A DNA stretch of 36,035 bases from JBFMFH01 sp040752275 (GTDB lineage: Bacteria; Acidobacteriota; Vicinamibacteria; Vicinamibacterales; JAKQTR01), in assembly GCA_040752275.1 (NCBI GenBank), contig JBFMFH010000019.1, forward strand, positions 1-36,035, given 5' to 3'. The position numbers and the translations under genes are program-made. The notes beneath the pieces are model-generated. The model was not told the DNA's origin and did not search any database. It saw only the letters and a program-made list of their open reading frames with translations. Each line of letters starts with the position of its first letter. Position 1 is the stretch's first letter. This document shows positions 24,954-32,486 of the stretch, piece by piece.

Positions 24954-25214
24954 GGCGGCTGCGTACAGGATAGCAAGAGCCGGGCCGTTGTGCGTGTTTG
25001 CGCACAGTGGCCTCGCAACGCGGGAGATTGGGACCGACCCACGGACCGGCGGCGCCTGCCCAGCATCGTCCGAATCGGCGGAAGCTGCGACTTCTGCACG
25101 GTTCGAACTGGTTGGCCTTCACGCGGGGGGGCGAGGCGAGGGCAGAAGGCGCCCCCCGTGGTGTTGGCCTCGTGGCGGCTGGCAGGACAATCGACGGCTT
25201 AGACCCGGGCGGGC
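24954..25214. other. No recognisable gene
   Basis: Between the methyltransferase start and the tRNA terminator I see no convincing coding frame or RNA. It must carry the promoter of the leftward R-M pair, but I could not identify clear -35/-10 boxes. Confidence 0.4.
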
Positions 25215-25244
25215 AAACGAAAAGGCCGCCAGAAACGGGCGACC
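25215..25244 (-). terminator. Rho-independent terminator of the initiator tRNA
   Basis: Read leftward: GGTCGCC, loop CGTTTCT, GGCGGCC (seven pairs, one U-G), then TTTTCGTTT. It begins about 19 bases after the tRNA CCA end. Confidence 0.8.
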
Positions 25245-25262
25245 TCTTCGTGCCGATTCGAT

Positions 25263-25339
<77 letters not shown>

Positions 25340-25374
25340 TCATAGCAGGCGCCACGCGCACGCCCGAGATCATC

Positions 25375-25403
25375 ATGGTAGCACCTGCGCCGGAGGGGGT
25401 CAA
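25375..25403 (-). promoter_or_regulatory. Sigma-70-type promoter of the initiator tRNA
   Basis: Read leftward: TTGACC (25403-25398), 17-base spacer, TACCAT (25380-25375). Transcription would start about 30 bases before the tRNA. Spacing is ideal and both boxes match consensus well. Confidence 0.75.
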
Positions 25404-25423
25404 TTCGCAGGAAGGCCTCAGCC

Positions 25424-25537
25424 CTTCGATGCGCAAGTATGGCAACGTATTCTTGCCCTCAGGACTGAGTCCTGAGCGAGCAGATCCGGCCGAGTCTGGC
25501 GAGAACGAGTCGTGGTCTTGCGAGTCGAAGCACTCAG
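25424..25537. repeat. Palindromic MITE/REP-like element, copy A
   Basis: This ~114-bp element begins CTTCGATGCGCAAGTATGG and ends CTTGCGAGTCGAAGCACTCAG. The ends are inverted repeats (CTTCGA..CGCAAG against CTTGCG..TCGAAG). An inner palindrome CTCAGGACT-G-AGTCCTGAG lies at about 25459-25475. It overlaps the ftsB stop codon (25534-25536). Same orientation as copy B at 25915-26032. Confidence 0.85.
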
Positions 25538-25890
25538 CGGGCGGTCGGTCCCGCCGGCACGTCCCTGATGATGAAGAGCTTCTCGCCCGGTTTGATTAGC
25601 CCCAGGTCGCGGCGGGCCAGATCTTCGATGGCCGAGGGGTCCTCTCGCAGGCGCCGCACCTCGGCTTGCAGACGCACGTTCTGCTCCCTGGCGCGTGCGA
25701 CGTCGGCCGCGAGGCTGCGGTACTCCTCCCGGACGCGCAGCAGTTCCGCCAGCCCCCGCTCGCCGACCAGTTCCGTGACCACGAGCGATGTCGCCAAGAA
25801 ACCAAAAACAACCGCGAAGGTCCTGCGGCCGCGCGGGGGACGACGCTGCCTGGTACGCGCAACGGTCGGCGCTGCGGACGTCGCAGGCAT
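25534..25890 (-). CDS. ftsB: Septum formation initiator FtsB/DivIC
   Basis: The protein has 118 residues from ATG 25890. The basic N-terminus (RTRQRRPPRGRR) is cytoplasmic, a single membrane helix spans about 27-46 (FAVVFGFLATSLVVTELVG), and a coiled coil runs ~50-92 (LLRVREEYRSLAADVARA, NVRLQAEVRRLREDPS). It is followed by the family's IEDLARRDLGLIKPGEKLFII segment. It fits FtsB/DivIC, which joins FtsL and FtsQ/DivIB in the divisome and helps activate FtsWI. It stands alone here, away from eno or the dcw cluster. Its stop codon is made by the end of repeat copy A, and copy B begins 25 bases upstream of its start, so the gene is enclosed by two repeats. Confidence 0.88.
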   Translation of the reverse strand: MPATSAAPTVARTRQRRPPRGRRTFAVVFGFLATSLVVTELVGERGLAELLRVREEYRSLAADVARAREQNVRLQAEVRRLREDPSAIEDLARRDLGLIKPGEKLFIIRDVPAGPTAR

Positions 25891-25914
25891 GTCGCATATG
25901 TTGTACCCTAAGTC

Positions 25915-26032
25915 CTTCGATGCGCAAGTATGGCAACGTACTTGCGCCTTCAGGACTGAGTGCTGAGCGAGGGGATCCGACCGCGTTCGGCGGGAACGAA
26001 TCGTGGCCGTACTTGCGAGTCGAAGCACTGAG
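25915..26032. repeat. Palindromic MITE/REP-like element, copy B
   Basis: This ~118-bp element is homologous and codirectional to copy A (shared CTTCGATGCGCAAGTATGGC, TCAGGACTGAG, CGAGTCGAAGCACT). Its terminal inverted repeats are ~20 bases long with few mismatches (…CGCAAGTATGGC / GGCCGTACTTGCG…). It lies between the divergent ftsB and cutA genes. Confidence 0.85.
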
Positions 26033-26104
26033 TTCCGCCGTTTGTGACCAGGGAATTCCGGCAGGCGGCTCGCAAGCCGCCGGCCACTCTCTCGCGAGGA
26101 TCTC

Positions 26105-26437
26105 GTGGAACCGTCCTCTCCCGTCATTGTCCTCACCACCCTTCCCATGACCGTAGATGCCGCCGCGTTCGCCCGTGTCCTCGTCGAAGAGCGACTGGCG
26201 GCCTGTGTCGCCGTCCAACCCGAGATGCGGTCGGTCTACCGGTGGAAGGAGACCATCGAAGAGGACGCCGAGCGGCAACTGGTGATCAAGACGACGGCGT
26301 CCAGGCTGGCGGCGCTCGAATCCCGGGTGGCCGCACTCCACCCGTACGATGTGCCCGAGTGGCTCGTCCTCCCCGCAGCGGATGCGTCCGCAACCTACCG
26401 GGCCTGGCTCGGGGAGTCGACCGCGGCTGGGCTATGA
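26105..26437 (+). CDS. cutA: Divalent-cation tolerance protein CutA
   Basis: The protein has 110 residues, starting at GTG 26105 with GAGGA close upstream. It has the CutA1 ferredoxin-like fold signatures: VIVLTTLPM at the first strand, FARVLVEERLAACVAVQP, SVYRWKETIEEDAERQLVIKTT and LHPYDVPEWLVLPA. CutA1 forms very stable trimers and has been linked to copper tolerance in E. coli, though its general role is unsettled. Length and motif order are normal. The phosphatase gene starts 18 bases after its stop, so an operon is likely. Confidence 0.95.
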   Translation: MEPSSPVIVLTTLPMTVDAAAFARVLVEERLAACVAVQPEMRSVYRWKETIEEDAERQLVIKTTASRLAALESRVAALHPYDVPEWLVLPAADASATYRAWLGESTAAGL

Positions 26438-26455
26438 TGACCCCGGACCGGCGCG

Positions 26456-28639
26456 ATGACCGATGAGACCCAGGGCACGAGAGCGGAGGTTGACGGCCGA
26501 CGCTCGCGTGTGGGGCGACTGGCCCACGGGTTCCTGTCGAGCCTTCCCGGCCGACTGATCCTCGCAGGTGCGGCGGTCAAACTCAGCATCCTGGCCCTTG
26601 GGGCGGCGGGCATGACGGTGGACGGCTTGCCCGGAGCCGTTAGCACGCTTGGCGGGGTCTTGCTGGCCGTGGGCGCGGTCGTGGCGCTCGTCCAGGGAAG
26701 CGTTGCAGCCCGCAGGCGTCTGCTGTGGCGCGTGCGCCAGAAACTGCTCCTGTCGTACCTCTTCATCGGCGTGCTGCCGGTCCTGCTGGTCGTGATCATC
26801 TTCGTCCTGGCGGGCTTGCTCCTGTTTGCGAATCTCTCGTCCTACCTGATCCGCGACGCCTTGACCGAGATCGGGGCGGAGGCGCGTCTGGCCGCCCGCT
26901 CGCTGGCCATCGAGTTGTCTCTCTCTCCGGGCCGGCCGCCGGGGGCCGTGGTCAACCGCTGGTACTCGCGTGCAGCAGGTACCGCGACCGGGCTCTCGAT
27001 TGCGATTGTGCCCATCGCTGCCGCGCGCTGCGATGCGGGAGTGGGCAGCCAGCCCGGCCCCGGGATGCCGGCGGCTTCGGCGACGGACCCGGCGGCCTCT
27101 GCAGACACTGCGCCGCTGGCGGTCGTCGGCCCATGGCGCCATGAGGCCCCGCCGCCCGATCTGCCCGACTGGCTCGGGTGCCGGGAGTTCACCGGAGTGG
27201 TGGCGGCGCCGAAGAACGCCGCGGAAGCCGACGCATCCGGATCTGCCGCACGGGTCACCGTCCGTGCCGTGTCGATCGTACGGAGCCCTCGTCCGGCGGG
27301 CGTCGTCGTCGACATCCCATTCGAAGGGGCCGTGCGGGATCGCGTCGAAGCGAGCACGGGCGTGACGATTGGCGACGCGAGCCTCGTCGGTGATGGGGCC
27401 GCGGTGGCCGCTCCGGCGGCGAGCACAAGGGTCGCCACCGAGTCGATCGCGAGGGGGCGCGGGTTTCCGTGGGTCGCGCTCCTGGATCACACCGAGTGGC
27501 GATCGGGGCAGACGCAGCCCCTGCCGTTGCGGATCGGCATCAGCGTCCGCAGCATCTACGCACGGCTGTCGGCGTCGCAGGCCTCGCTCGGCACGCGCAG
27601 CTTCGGCGATCTCCTCGTGATCGCCGTGTTGCTCGTTGCCCTCCTGTTCCTGATCATCCAGGCGGGCGCCCTGGCGATGGGCTTCGTGCTGGCCCGTTCG
27701 ATCACCGGATCGGTCCACGAATTGTTCGTCGGGACGGAACGGGTGCGGCAGGGAGACTTCGGCCATCGTATCGCCGTGCGCACGCGCGACCAGCTGGGCC
27801 AGTTGGCCGATTCGTTCAACCTGATGACGGGCAGCATCGAAGACCTGCTCCGGCAGGCCGCCGAGAAGCGACGCCTCGAAGAGGAGATGCGCCTCGCGCA
27901 CGAGATCCAGACCTCGCTCTTGCCGAACGGTCCCCTCGACATGCCGGGTGTCCGCGTGTCGGCGTTGTGCGTGCCGGCCCGAGAGGTGGGTGGCGACTAC
28001 TACGACGTCCTCCCGCTGCCCGACGGCCGCTTCGGGGTCCTGGTGGCCGACGTCTCCGGCAAGGGCATGTCGGCGGCGCTCTACATGGCGGAACTCAAGG
28101 GCCTGATCCTGTCGCTCAGCCAGATCCACGAGTCACCCCGCCAGCTGCTCATCAACGCGAATCGGGTCATCTCGGCGCACCTCGACAGCCGGAGCTTCAT
28201 CACGATGACCTATGCGGTGGTCGACCCCAAAGCGCGCCGGATGACCTACGCGAGGGCCGGACACACTCCGCTCATCCACTTGGCGCGCGATGGGCGGGGC
28301 GGACGCCGGACCCGCATCCTGACTCCCGACGGCATGGTGCTCGGGCTGCGGATTGACGACGGGCAGCGATTCGAATCGCTCCTGGCCGAAGAGACGCTCG
28401 AACTCGGCTCCGAGGACATCCTCGTGTTCTTCACCGACGGTATCAGCGAGGCGATGAACGAGCGGTCGGACTGTTTCGGCGAATCCAGACTGGCAACCCT
28501 CATCGAAGCCCATGCGGACCTCGGGTTCGAGGAGATGCGCGAACGTATCCTGCGTGAGATCGAAGCGTTCGTGGGGAACGCACCCCAGCACGACGACATG
28601 ACCATGATCATCCTCAAGGTCCAGGATGCCGCCGCCTGA
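26456..28639 (+). CDS. Membrane sensor HAMP-PP2C (SpoIIE/RsbU) phosphatase
   Basis: The protein has 727 residues. Membrane helices lie at about 33-53, 60-80 and 98-122. A periplasmic sensor region follows (~130-380) with a low-complexity Ala/Pro stretch and no recognised ligand fold. One more helix (~385-410) leads to a HAMP domain (~410-465: GTERVRQGDFGHRIAVRTRDQLGQLADSFN). A short coiled linker leads into the PP2C-like SpoIIE domain: EEMRLAHEIQTSLLP, REVGGDYYDV, VADVSGKGMSAAL, ARAGHTP, LFFTDGISEA-type residues (VFFTDGISEAMN) and PQHDDMTMIIL, with metal-binding aspartates intact. Such proteins dephosphorylate anti-sigma-factor antagonists (STAS proteins). No STAS or kinase gene is in the window. 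The stop lies inside the RNase III gene start (14-base overlap). Confidence 0.92.
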   Translation: MTDETQGTRAEVDGRRSRVGRLAHGFLSSLPGRLILAGAAVKLSILALGAAGMTVDGLPGAVSTLGGVLLAVGAVVALVQGSVAARRRLLWRVRQKLLLSYLFIGVLPVLLVVIIFVLAGLLLFANLSSYLIRDALTEIGAEARLAARSLAIELSLSPGRPPGAVVNRWYSRAAGTATGLSIAIVPIAAARCDAGVGSQPGPGMPAASATDPAASADTAPLAVVGPWRHEAPPPDLPDWLGCREFTGVVAAPKNAAEADASGSAARVTVRAVSIVRSPRPAGVVVDIPFEGAVRDRVEASTGVTIGDASLVGDGAAVAAPAASTRVATESIARGRGFPWVALLDHTEWRSGQTQPLPLRIGISVRSIYARLSASQASLGTRSFGDLLVIAVLLVALLFLIIQAGALAMGFVLARSITGSVHELFVGTERVRQGDFGHRIAVRTRDQLGQLADSFNLMTGSIEDLLRQAAEKRRLEEEMRLAHEIQTSLLPNGPLDMPGVRVSALCVPAREVGGDYYDVLPLPDGRFGVLVADVSGKGMSAALYMAELKGLILSLSQIHESPRQLLINANRVISAHLDSRSFITMTYAVVDPKARRMTYARAGHTPLIHLARDGRGGRRTRILTPDGMVLGLRIDDGQRFESLLAEETLELGSEDILVFFTDGISEAMNERSDCFGESRLATLIEAHADLGFEEMRERILREIEAFVGNAPQHDDMTMIILKVQDAAA

Positions 28640-29591
28640 CCTACCCGGGGCCGAGCCCGTCGTCGTGCTCCGGACCCACTCGGACATCGAGGCCTCGATC
28701 GTCCGCGGCCTGCTGGATGCCCATGGCATCACGGCGACGCTGACGTCGGACGTCCCGCACTCGGTGTTTCCGCTCTCGGTCGACGGCCTGGGGGAAGTGC
28801 GGATCACGGTGAGCGCGGCCCAGGCCGATGAGGCCGCGCGCCTGATCGCCGACTACCGCCAGGACGAACGGCGCGGCACCCCGATCCCGCTGCGGGACGA
28901 GTTCGCGGACCTCGAGTCGTCCCTCGGCCACCGTTTCAGGGATCGGGGAATGCTCGAACACGCGTTGACGCACCGATCGCGCGCCCACGAAGACGTGACC
29001 GGCGGCGTGGTCGACAACGAGTCGCTCGAGTTCCTGGGCGACGCCGTGCTGGGGTTCATCGTGGCGGACATGCTCTTCCGCCGGTACCCCGATCGCGACG
29101 AGGGGCAGAAGTCGAAGATGAAAGCCTCGCTCGTCTCGGCGGCGACGCTGGCGGATCGGGCCGAACGCCTCAATCTGGGCCAGCACCTGCTGCTCGGCCG
29201 GGGCGAGGAGAAGAGCGGCGGCCGGCGCAAGCTGGCCCTGCTCGCCGACAGCTACGAAGCCGTGATCGCCGCGCTCTACCTCGACGGCGGCATAGGTGCC
29301 GCCCAGACGTTCCTCGAACGGGAACTCGGCGACCTGGTGGAGGAGGCCGGCCGACCGGGTGCGGCAGCCGACTTCAAGTCGGCGCTCCAGGAGCACCTCC
29401 AGGCCAAGGGCGACCCACTGCCGGCGTATGTCGTCGCGGCCCAGTCGGGACCCGCTCACCGCCGCACGTTCCATGTCGAAGTCAGGCTGAGGGGCGTCGT
29501 TCTGGCCTCTGCCGATGGGCGTACCAAGAAAGAAGCCGAGCAGGAGGCCGCGAGGCTGGCGCTCGAGGGCGAACGACGGATTGTGGAATAG
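28626..29591 (+). CDS. rnc: Ribonuclease III with N-terminal DUF2007 domain
   Basis: The protein has 321 residues, about 90 more than typical RNase III. Residues ~10-80 resemble DUF2007 (VVVLRTHSDIEASIVRGLLDAHGI, then VRITVSAAQADEAARLIADY), a small ferredoxin-like domain of unknown role. The RNase III core spans ~92-235: NESLEFLGDAVLGF (Glu132, Glu135, Asp139) and LADSYEAVIAALYLDGG (Asp208, Glu211), all catalytic acids present. The dsRNA-binding domain (~247-318) ends TKKEAEQEAARLAL. It should process rRNA precursors and other structured RNAs. The start at ATG 28626 overlaps the phosphatase stop by 14 bases. A later start at the core is possible but would break the conserved-looking DUF2007 frame. 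Confidence 0.93.
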   Translation: MPPPDLPGAEPVVVLRTHSDIEASIVRGLLDAHGITATLTSDVPHSVFPLSVDGLGEVRITVSAAQADEAARLIADYRQDERRGTPIPLRDEFADLESSLGHRFRDRGMLEHALTHRSRAHEDVTGGVVDNESLEFLGDAVLGFIVADMLFRRYPDRDEGQKSKMKASLVSAATLADRAERLNLGQHLLLGRGEEKSGGRRKLALLADSYEAVIAALYLDGGIGAAQTFLERELGDLVEEAGRPGAAADFKSALQEHLQAKGDPLPAYVVAAQSGPAHRRTFHVEVRLRGVVLASADGRTKKEAEQEAARLALEGERRIVE

Positions 29592-29606
29592 CCTCCGGCG
29601 GGAGGC
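29591..29606. terminator. Hairpin between convergent rnc and ATPase genes
   Basis: A perfect inverted repeat GCCTCC-GGCG-GGAGGC starts at the last base of the rnc stop codon. No T-tract follows on either side. Probably an RNA 3'-end hairpin serving one or both genes. Confidence 0.45.
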
Positions 29607-29634
29607 TCACCCGGTCACCCCGATCAGTTGGCGC

Positions 29635-30684
29635 TCAGGGCAGGCGCCCGAGGGCGTAGCGCCGGACCTCCCCGGCCACCTGGTCCTTCGTCGGGCGTAC
29701 CGCCCCTGCATTCAAGCGGACCCAGAGGCGCAGCACCGGGTCGGTGAACGCGTAGCGTTTGTGGCCCACGGCCACGAGGTCGACCTCCTCGAGCCACGAC
29801 AGGTAGTCTTTCGTCGACCCCGGCGTCCGCCGCAACTGGAGCGCGATCTCGGTGAGCGTGAGCGGCTCTTCGTCGGCCAGGATGGCGAGAATGGCGCGCA
29901 GCGCGCCGTAGCCCCGCGTGCGGTTCAGGCGCAGCTCGTACGAGAACGCGCACCGGCGGGCGAGCAATCCGCCAGGCGAGAGCAGCTCGATCAGGGCCGG
30001 CACCGGCTCGAGCGTGGCCGAGTGACCCATGTAGTCGGCGAGGTCGCGCAGGTAGCCGTAGCGCCCGTCGGTCAACGCGACGGCGCTTCGGGCGACCTCC
30101 TCGGCCTGTGCGGCGCCCATCCCCGGGATCCGCTCCAGATCCGGCGTTACGTCGTCCGGCTCCAGGGCGGGCACCGCCTGCACGAGGAGCCGGCCGGGCT
30201 GATCGCGGACGACGCGAAGCGCCCGGCACGCGAACCTGGTCGTCAGCACGAAGCGATTCCGGCTGGACACCAGCCCCTCGAACGTGTCGCGGACGACGGA
30301 CTTGAGACCCGGGAAGCTCTCGAAGGTACGCAGATCGAGAATCTCGTCGAGCAGGAAGGTGGCCGGCGCCCCCTGCGCCCCGGCAGCGGTCAGGAAGCTC
30401 AGCGCCCGGGCGAACGCCTGGGCGGGCCCATCGGCTGCAACGGAGGTGACTCCGGGACTGAACGGCGTGTTCTCGGCCAGTGACCCGCAAAACCGCTCCG
30501 GTGTCGTGGTGATGCGGGAGATGTCGGCCAACTGGCAGGCCTCCGGACCCAGCCTCGCCCTGACGCGATCGAGCATCGCACTGCGCCCGGAGTGGCATCC
30601 CCCGGTGATCAGGGGGATGCGTGAGGGCTCTCGCGTCAACCAATCGAGGATCCGGCCGTCGAACTGCTGCCAGGCCGTACTCAT
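29635..30684 (-). CDS. AAA-type ATPase with C-terminal winged helix, coupled to hutU
   Basis: The protein has 349 residues, starting at ATG 30684, whose bases overlap the urocanase stop as ATGA. The N-terminal half looks like an STAND/archaeal-type AAA ATPase: a P-loop-like GGCHSGRS (28-35) and a Walker B ATFLLDEILDL (Asp113, Glu114). FVLTTRFACRAL resembles sensor 1, and a C-terminal winged helix (~275-330: YGALRAILAILADEEPLTLTEIALQLRRTPGSTKDYLSWL in pieces) is followed by YAFTDPVLRLWVRL. That order is like the ATPase/DUF234 group. The P-loop Lys is Arg (GRS rather than GKS/T), which weakens nucleotide binding in most ATPases. Its function is unknown. Coupling to urocanase suggests a link to histidine use only by context. 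Confidence 0.7.
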   Translation of the reverse strand: MSTAWQQFDGRILDWLTREPSRIPLITGGCHSGRSAMLDRVRARLGPEACQLADISRITTTPERFCGSLAENTPFSPGVTSVAADGPAQAFARALSFLTAAGAQGAPATFLLDEILDLRTFESFPGLKSVVRDTFEGLVSSRNRFVLTTRFACRALRVVRDQPGRLLVQAVPALEPDDVTPDLERIPGMGAAQAEEVARSAVALTDGRYGYLRDLADYMGHSATLEPVPALIELLSPGGLLARRCAFSYELRLNRTRGYGALRAILAILADEEPLTLTEIALQLRRTPGSTKDYLSWLEEVDLVAVGHKRYAFTDPVLRLWVRLNAGAVRPTKDQVAGEVRRYALGRLP

Positions 30685-32360
30685 CCCCGCGAGCCGCCGG
30701 TCGGAGCCATCGGGATCCTCACGCCGCGAGCCGCCGCCGCCGCACGTGCCTCAGGATAGCCGGCGTCGGCATGCCTGGCGATGCCGATGCCCGGGTCGGT
30801 TGTCAGCACGCGCTCGAGCTTCTCGTCCGCTTCAGCCGAGCCGTCGGCCACCACCACCATGCCTGCGTGCAGCGAGTAGCCGATACCGACGCCCCCGCCG
30901 TGATGGACGGAGACCCAGGTGGCCCCGGCGGACGTGTTCAGCAGCGCGTTCAAGATCGGCCAGTCGGCGATGGCGTCGCTGCCGTCCAGCATGCCCTCGG
31001 TTTCTCGGTTGGGTGAGGCCACCGAGCCCGAGTCCAGGTGATCCCGGCCAATCACGATGGGCGCCTTGATGACCCCCCGGCGCACGAGCTCATTGATCTT
31101 CAGGCCGAAGCGGGCCCGCTCGCCGTAGCCCAGCCAGAAGATACGGGCCGGAAGGCCCTGGAACGCCACGCGCTCGGATGCCAGCCGCACCCAGCGGCAG
31201 AGGGAGGCATTGTCGGCGAACATGTCCAGGGCCGCCCGGTCGGTGGCGTGGATGTCCGCCGGATCGCCCGAGAGTGCGGCCCAGCGGAACGGTCCCTTGC
31301 CCTCGCAGAAGAGCGGCCTGATGTAGGCGGGCACGAAACCAGGAATGTCGAACGCGTTCGCGACCCCGCCCTTGACCGCATGGGCGCGGATGTTGTTTCC
31401 GTAGTCGAAGGTGACTGCCCCTCGCTGCTGCAGGTCGAGCATCGCCCGCACGTGGGTGGCCATGGTGGAGGTCGCGCGTTCGACATACGCCTGAGGATCC
31501 CTTGCCCGGAGCGCGACCGCATCGGCGAGGCTCATGCCGTTGGGCACGTAGCCGTTGAGCGGGTCGTGAGCCGAGGTCTGATCGGTGAGCACATCGGGGA
31601 CGATGCCGCGCGCCACAAGGGCGGGCAGCACATCGGCGGCATTCGCGCAGAGTGCTATCGACTTCGCGACCCGGTCTCGCCGCCAGGCGGCCACGCGCTC
31701 CAGCGCCTCGTCGAGGTTGGAGGTCGCCTCATCGACGTACCGGGTTGTGAGCCGGCGCTCGATGCGTGTGGGGTCCACCTCGACGACGAGCGCGGCGGCG
31801 CCGTTCATGGTGGCGGCCAGGGGCTGGGCGCCGCCCATGCCGCCGAGGCCCGCGGACACGAAGACGCGACCCTCGAGCGATCCATCGAAGTTCTGCGATG
31901 CCAGCGACGCCAGTGTCTCGTAGGTGCCCTGCAGGATGCCCTGCGTGCCGATGTAGATCCAGCTGCCGGCCGTCATCTGCCCGAACATCGTGAGCCCGCG
32001 CTCTTCGAGGTCCCGGAAATTCTCGAAGGTGGCCCAGGCCGGCACGATGAGCGCATTGGCGATCAGGACGCGCGGCGCTCCAGGGTGCGTACGGAACACG
32101 CCCACCGGCTTGCCGGACTGGACGAGCATGGTCTCGTCGTGTTCCAGCTCGCGGAGTGTGCGGACGATCGCGTCGAAGCACTGCCAGTTGCGGGCGGCTC
32201 GTCCGGTTCCCCCGTACACGATCAGGCGGTCGGGATGCTCCGCGACATCGGGGTCGAGGTTGTTCATCAGCATGCGGAGGGCGGCCTCCTGCGGCCAGCC
32301 CTTGCAGGAGAGCGCGGTGCCCCTGGGGGCCCGGATCGTACGCGTCGGTGTCATGGCCAT
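30681..32360 (-). CDS. hutU: Urocanate hydratase with catalytic-Cys position Phe
   Basis: The protein has 559 residues, full length for urocanase, which converts urocanate to 4-imidazolone-5-propionate in histidine breakdown using tightly bound NAD+ as electrophile. The family sequence is intact nearly end to end: LMNNLDPDVAE, YGGTGRAARNW, MTAGSWIYIGTQGILQGTYE, GLGGMGGAQPLA, LTDQTSAHDPLNGY, DYGNNIR, ALSGDPADI, HLDSGSVASPNRETEGM and VSVHHGGGVGIGYSLHAG. The exception is the signature FQGLPARI-F-W, where Phe408 (codon 31137-31139) replaces the cysteine that corresponds to Cys410 of Pseudomonas putida urocanase. hutH, hutI and hutG are not in the window; the downstream gene is a coupled ATPase. 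It is either a divergent active urocanase or one that has lost activity. Confidence 0.93.
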   Translation of the reverse strand: MAMTPTRTIRAPRGTALSCKGWPQEAALRMLMNNLDPDVAEHPDRLIVYGGTGRAARNWQCFDAIVRTLRELEHDETMLVQSGKPVGVFRTHPGAPRVLIANALIVPAWATFENFRDLEERGLTMFGQMTAGSWIYIGTQGILQGTYETLASLASQNFDGSLEGRVFVSAGLGGMGGAQPLAATMNGAAALVVEVDPTRIERRLTTRYVDEATSNLDEALERVAAWRRDRVAKSIALCANAADVLPALVARGIVPDVLTDQTSAHDPLNGYVPNGMSLADAVALRARDPQAYVERATSTMATHVRAMLDLQQRGAVTFDYGNNIRAHAVKGGVANAFDIPGFVPAYIRPLFCEGKGPFRWAALSGDPADIHATDRAALDMFADNASLCRWVRLASERVAFQGLPARIFWLGYGERARFGLKINELVRRGVIKAPIVIGRDHLDSGSVASPNRETEGMLDGSDAIADWPILNALLNTSAGATWVSVHHGGGVGIGYSLHAGMVVVADGSAEADEKLERVLTTDPGIGIARHADAGYPEARAAAAARGVRIPMAPTGGSRG

Positions 32361-32423
32361 GTGCTCGTCGAGGGGCGGGACTGCCCGATGCTACTCCGGA
32401 TCGCGAGGACCGCGCTACTCCTG

Positions 32424-32432
32424 TGCTAACAT
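32424..32432 (+). promoter_or_regulatory. Possible extended -10 promoter of purA
   Basis: TGC-TAACAT lies about 55 bases before the purA ATG in the divergent hutU-purA spacer. A matching -35 box is not evident, so this is a weak call. Confidence 0.3.
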
Positions 32433-32486
32433 CCGGCTGGCCGGCGACGACCGAGCCGAACGTGCGGACTCCATAGGAACCTGATC

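Noticed and set aside
25424..26032. CRISPR array from repeated sequence around ftsB
   Set aside because: Only two copies, ~490 bp start to start, each internally palindromic, with a gene between; no spacers or cas genes.
26432..28129. 565-codon minus-strand frame opposite the phosphatase
   Set aside because: Runs of Gln/Arg/Asp/His with no domain; opposite a clear HAMP-PP2C gene.
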